25,557 nt of DNA from CAXYVC01 sp964292295 (lineage in GTDB: Bacteria > Acidobacteriota > Holophagae > Holophagales > Holophagaceae), in NCBI GenBank assembly GCA_964292295.1, contig CAXYVC010000025.1, positions 1 to 25,557 on the forward strand. Direction: 5' to 3'. The notes under the pieces were generated by a model that worked only from the letters and a program-made list of their open reading frames with translations, did not search any database and was not told where the DNA came from. The position numbers and the translations under genes were made by a program. How positions within the stretch are numbered: the stretch's first letter is position 1; the number at the start of each line of letters is the position of its first letter. Below, in pieces: positions 22,840 through 25,557 of this stretch.

Positions 22840-23937
22840 CTACCGCTTCCCGCCGAGAGGCACGGAGCGCAGGTTCAGGCCTGCGCGCTGGAGCTCGAGC
22901 ATGTTGCCGGCGAGCTTCACCAGGAGGCCCGTCTCCAGCTCCTCGCGGCCGCGCTTGGTGGCGCCCGGCGGGGGCACGGAGACGATGGAGGAGCTGCGGC
23001 GGTCCCGGCCCCAGCCGAGCTTCAGGTCGAAGGCCACCTTCTTGTCCTTGCCGTTCAGCTGGCCGCTGAGGTGGCTCATCAGGCCGTCGCCGCCGTAGCT
23101 CACCTGCAGGGAGGCGGGGCCCTCCATGCCGCGGCTGCGGTTGTCCACCTCCACGCGCTCCAGTCGGTCCTGGGCGCCGTAGGCGAAGGTCATGCGGGTG
23201 TGCACGCCCTGGGCCTCGTTGCGGAAGTCCATCTGCACCGGCTGGCGCTTGGCCTTGTCGTAGACGAGCTCCAGGCGTCCGCGCTTCCAGAAGCCCAGCG
23301 TCTCGGCGAGGCTCTGCTCGCGCTTGCGGGCGTCGTAGGCGCCGGTGGGGGCCTCGAAGACGAGGGTCTGGAGCACCCGCCCGCCGCGGTTCTCCTCGCG
23401 CCCCAGGCTGGCCTTGAAGACCGGGCCGTCCACGTACGCGGTCTTGATGTCGTTCAGGCACTGGCGGAACCACCCGAAGTAGGAGAGGGGCGCGTCGCTC
23501 GGGGGCGGCTCCACGCGGGTGGTGTAGGCGTTCAGGTCCTTGCTGTAGAGGAAGCCGCGGTTGCCCACGCGGTAGTAGAGGAGGTTGAAGTCGCCGCTGG
23601 TCTCGGTGCGGAAGTCGCCGTTGGCGAAGTAGGTGCCCTTGAGCCCCAGCCGGGCGCTGCCGCCCCGGGTGGCCGAGACGCGGGCCTGGCCCTGGCTCAG
23701 GGCGTTGGCCTTGGCGGTGATGGCTGCGGCGGAGACGTCGATCTGCATGGAACCCTGCACGTCCAGGGCGTTGAGGGCCTGGTAGGGCTTTCCGAACCAC
23801 GCCGCGTGCACGCTGTCCAGGACGCCCTGGAGGGCCTGGCGGGCCGCCTGGGCTTCGGCGGAAACCTTGGCCTGGGGCGCGCGCGGGGCGGCCACGAGCA
23901 CCGCAGGGAGGGCGAGGGCGAGGAGCGGGGACTTCAT
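22840..23937 (-). CDS. Secreted protein of unknown function
   Basis: This 365-residue protein has a signal peptide (L-L-A-L-A-L-P-A-V-L-V-A-A-P). A helical segment follows (A-R-Q-A-L-Q-G-V-L-D-S-V-H-A-A-W), then many beta strands of eight to ten residues with charged turns. These include G-S-M-Q-I-D-V-S-A, G-D-F-N-L-L-Y-Y-R-V-G and R-M-T-F-A-Y-G-A-Q-D. Overall it resembles a curved-sheet periplasmic protein such as the LolA/lipoprotein-carrier type, but I cannot support a family name. The start is ATG 23937, which overlaps the stop of the zinc-ribbon gene (ATGA), so the two are translationally coupled. AGGA lies 9 bases upstream. The pair begins from the 96-base region divergent to meaB. Confidence 0.8.
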   Translation of the reverse strand: MKSPLLALALPAVLVAAPRAPQAKVSAEAQAARQALQGVLDSVHAAWFGKPYQALNALDVQGSMQIDVSAAAITAKANALSQGQARVSATRGGSARLGLKGTYFANGDFRTETSGDFNLLYYRVGNRGFLYSKDLNAYTTRVEPPPSDAPLSYFGWFRQCLNDIKTAYVDGPVFKASLGREENRGGRVLQTLVFEAPTGAYDARKREQSLAETLGFWKRGRLELVYDKAKRQPVQMDFRNEAQGVHTRMTFAYGAQDRLERVEVDNRSRGMEGPASLQVSYGGDGLMSHLSGQLNGKDKKVAFDLKLGWGRDRRSSSIVSVPPPGATKRGREELETGLLVKLAGNMLELQRAGLNLRSVPLGGKR

Positions 23938-24335
23938 CGTGCGTCTTCCTTTCTCGACGTGGATGGCGCGAGGTGGCCCTTCTGTTCCCGGCGTTCTGCG
24001 GCAAAGCAGGCGCGGCACAGGGCCTCCTCGGGGTTGGGCGGCTGGAAGTCCAGGTATTCCGTGGTTCCGCAGCGGGAACAGCGGATCTGGATCAGCACCC
24101 GCGCGGCCCCCCGGTGCGCCGGCTTGCGGGCCGGGAAGGTGCGGCGGTAGCAGCTCGGGCACAGGTAGAACTTCTCGTCCTCCGCGAGATGGAAGGTGCG
24201 CCCGCAGGCGGCACAGGCCTTCTCGCGCAGGCCGGGGGCGGGAGCCGCGCGCTTCTGGACCTTCACGGTGCCCGCCGGGCCTTCCGGGGAGGGCTCGGGG
24301 GGCGTGGCACGGGGATCGGAGGTGTCGATGACCAT
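23934..24335 (-). CDS. Zinc-ribbon protein with four CxxC pairs
   Basis: This 133-residue cytosolic protein has two zinc ribbons. The first uses C41/C44 and C59/C62 (C-A-A-C-G-R-T-F, then F-Y-L-C-P-S-C), like the probable zinc-ribbon domains that read C-x-x-C-x-x-x-F. The second uses C86/C89 and C107/C110 (C-S-R-C-G-T-T-E-Y-L-D-F, then L-C-R-A-C-F), like the CxxC ribbon found at the ends of many bacterial and archaeal proteins. The N-terminus (about 1-35) is Pro-rich and disordered. There is no enzymatic domain. It could bind nucleic acid or a protein. The coupling to a secreted protein by an ATGA overlap is unusual. The start is ATG 24335 with AAGG upstream; TAGACT lies 23 bases before it. 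Confidence 0.8.
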   Translation of the reverse strand: MVIDTSDPRATPPEPSPEGPAGTVKVQKRAAPAPGLREKACAACGRTFHLAEDEKFYLCPSCYRRTFPARKPAHRGAARVLIQIRCSRCGTTEYLDFQPPNPEEALCRACFAAERREQKGHLAPSTSRKEDAR

Positions 24336-24358
24336 GAAAGCCTTGCGAATGAACGAAA

Positions 24359-24364
24359 AGTCTA
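24359..24364 (-). promoter_or_regulatory. -10-like TAGACT upstream of the zinc-ribbon gene
   Basis: TGCTAGACT on the minus strand lies 23 bases before ATG 24335. A TTCGCC at 17-base spacing could be a weak -35. The same GCTAGACT octamer precedes the gene at 8972, also 23 bases before its ATG. Confidence 0.45.
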
Positions 24365-24418
24365 GCAGGGCCGCAGGGAGGGGCGAAGGGCGCGTGGCCG
24401 CCCCCGCCCCGTGGGTGG

Positions 24419-24424
24419 CATCCT
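24419..24424 (+). promoter_or_regulatory. -10-like CATCCT, leaderless configuration for meaB
   Basis: CATCCT is followed by exactly 7 bases (GGGGCCC) and ATG 24432. No Shine-Dalgarno is present. Confidence 0.4.
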
Positions 24425-24431
24425 GGGGCCC

Positions 24432-25382
24432 ATGGACACGGCACAGGCACTGCTCGCTCCGCTGCTCGAAGGAAATCCGCGCGCCCTGGCCCGCGCGATC
24501 TCCTGGATGGAGAACGGCCACCCGGAGGCCCGGGCGCTGATGGCCTCGGTGTGGCCCCGCCTCGGGGGCGCGGAGGTGATCGGTCTCACGGGTGCACCGG
24601 GTGCGGGCAAGAGCACCCTCACGGACCAGCTGGCCCGGGCGCTGCGCGCCGAGGGCAAGAAGGTGGGCATCCTGGCGGTGGATCCCACGAGTCCCTTCAG
24701 CGGGGGCGCCATCCTGGGCGACCGGGTGCGCATGGGGCACATCTCGGACGACCCCGGCATCTACATCCGCTCCATGGCCACGCGGGGCGCGCTGGGTGGC
24801 CTAGCCCGGGCCACCCAGGACGCCATCGACCTGCTGGACGCCGCGGGCTTCGGGGCCGTTCTGGTGGAAACCGTGGGGGTGGGGCAGGACGAGGTGGACG
24901 TGGTGAGCTGCGTCCAGAGCTGCGTGGTGGTCATGGTTCCGGGCCTGGGCGACGAGATCCAGGCCCTCAAGGCCGGGATCATGGAGATCGCCGACGTCTT
25001 CGCCATCAACAAGGCGGACCGGGACGGCGTGGACAAGGTGGAGCGCGAGATCGAGGGCATGAAGGCCCTCAGCGCCCACCGTCCCTGGCAGCCGCCCGTG
25101 GCACGGACCATCGCCGCGGAGGGGAAGGGGGTCGGGGAACTGCTGGCCCGGATCCGCGCCCACGGCGCCTGGCTGCGGGAGCACGGCGGCCTGGAGGCCA
25201 AGGCGAGGGAGCGGGCCAGACTGCGCTTCCACGCCCTCCTGGCGGAAGAGGCCGCCCGGCGTGCCCGCCTGCGCGCGGGAGAGCCCCGCGTGGCGGCCCT
25301 GGTGGAGGCCATCGCGGCCCGGGACCTGGACCCCTACGCCGCGGTGGCGGAGGTACTGGAGCGGGCCGGGGCCGGGGCCTGA
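24432..25382 (+). CDS. meaB: Methylmalonyl-CoA mutase-associated GTPase MeaB (ArgK family)
   Basis: This 316-residue G3E-family GTPase is a chaperone for adenosylcobalamin-dependent acyl-CoA mutases, gating cofactor loading and protecting the enzyme from inactivation. The P-loop is G-A-P-G-A-G-K-S-T (residues 54-62). It is followed by V-D-P-T-S-P-F-S-G-G-A-I-L-G-D-R, the E-T-V-G-V-G-Q-D-E switch and the N-K-A-D base-specificity motif. The C-terminal helical dimerisation arm is present. Length is normal. The mutase subunits are not next to it in the window and may lie beyond the right edge or elsewhere. Together with the adenosyltransferase and cobT it points to B12 use in propionate or branched-chain metabolism. 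Confidence 0.95.
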   Translation: MDTAQALLAPLLEGNPRALARAISWMENGHPEARALMASVWPRLGGAEVIGLTGAPGAGKSTLTDQLARALRAEGKKVGILAVDPTSPFSGGAILGDRVRMGHISDDPGIYIRSMATRGALGGLARATQDAIDLLDAAGFGAVLVETVGVGQDEVDVVSCVQSCVVVMVPGLGDEIQALKAGIMEIADVFAINKADRDGVDKVEREIEGMKALSAHRPWQPPVARTIAAEGKGVGELLARIRAHGAWLREHGGLEAKARERARLRFHALLAEEAARRARLRAGEPRVAALVEAIAARDLDPYAAVAEVLERAGAGA

Positions 25383-25401
25383 AGGGCAACGCGACCGCGC
25401 G

Positions 25402-25470
25402 GAGGGGGGCCTCCCACAGCCCCCCGATCGCACCGTGCACGGCACGGTGCTCCCGCTCGGCCTGCGCTCC
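25402..25470. repeat. Structured intergenic repeat, copy A
   Basis: This ~69-base unit contains two perfect hairpins: GGGGGGC/GCCCCCC around 8 bases, and GCACCGTGC/GCACGGTGC around ACG. A second copy begins 83 bases later with about eight differences in 66 aligned positions. It starts 19 bases after the meaB stop. Confidence 0.75.
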
Positions 25471-25484
25471 GGCTTGGCCTTGCC

Positions 25485-25553
25485 GAGGGGGCCCTCTCAC
25501 AACCCCCCGGTCGCACCGTGCGCGGGACGGTGGTCCCGCTCCGCCTGCGCCTC
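25485..25553. repeat. Structured intergenic repeat, copy B
   Basis: This is the second copy of the unit at 25402-25470, separated from it by 14 bases. The first hairpin keeps five G:C pairs and the second keeps seven of nine pairs (core CACCGT/ACGGTG). The array may continue past the window end at 25557. No gene is seen in 25383-25557. Confidence 0.7.
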
Positions 25554-25557
25554 CCGC

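Noticed and set aside
25402..25557. CRISPR array
   Set aside because: There are only two units, the repeats are ~69 bases and diverged, the spacer is 14 bases, and no cas gene is present.
1..25557. Horizontally acquired island or new defence system
   Set aside because: Base composition and codon use look even across the window. I saw no integrase, transposase, toxin-antitoxin pair, nuclease or reverse transcriptase, and most genes are recognisable core functions.

Overview
The window is a GC-rich (roughly 70% by eye), densely packed stretch of bacterial chromosome. It carries about 22 genes, mostly housekeeping and metabolic, with no transposase, integrase, phage gene, rRNA, tRNA or CRISPR array that I can see. 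A split glycine decarboxylase, a cobalamin riboswitch on cobT, an M2 dipeptidase, multidomain hybrid kinases and an outer-membrane barrel point to a Gram-negative heterotroph. An Acidobacteriota (Holophagae/Geothrix-like) origin would fit, but that is an inference from gene style and not something proven here.

Layout. 1-194: 3' end of arfB (ribosome rescue). 310-2496: seven-helix hybrid histidine kinase. 2514-5189 (minus): cob(I)alamin adenosyltransferase, pyrE, rlmN and a small conserved-type protein. 5206-8844 (minus): MscS-type channel with a cyclic-nucleotide domain, TenI-like thiazole tautomerase, and 5'-nucleotidase. 8972-11155 (plus): a DUF6941-like protein, a ThiF/MoeB-type E1 enzyme and RdgB, with RdgB overlapping a Cache-domain hybrid kinase (11152-13446), followed by a LysO-type exporter. 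14405-16005 (minus): a secreted protein of unknown function and a small unknown protein. 16045-17308 (plus): cobalamin riboswitch and cobT. 17371-19140 (minus): M2 (ACE-like) peptidase. 19266-22123 (plus): gcvPA-gcvPB. 22255-22776 (plus): outer-membrane barrel. 22840-24335 (minus): zinc-ribbon protein coupled to a secreted protein of unknown function. 24432-25382 (plus): MeaB GTPase. 25402-25557: two copies of a structured intergenic repeat running off the window.

How the genes relate. Three separated loci concern vitamin B12: the adenosyltransferase makes adenosylcobalamin, CobT activates the lower ligand under riboswitch control, and MeaB protects a B12-dependent mutase that is not in the window. 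Two hybrid kinases end in receiver domains with no partner regulator nearby. Thiamine/sulfur-carrier functions (TenI-like, ThiF-like) sit on either side of the 5'-nucleotidase.

The most interesting pattern is regulatory. Several genes without a Shine-Dalgarno have a -10-like hexamer of the form YANNCT ending exactly 7 nt before the ATG (genes starting at 6642-, 9508+, 16005- and 24432+). This predicts leaderless transcripts. Genes with a good Shine-Dalgarno have similar hexamers farther upstream. The duplicated hairpin unit at the right end is the second observation worth following. I did not find a convincing new defence or mobile system.
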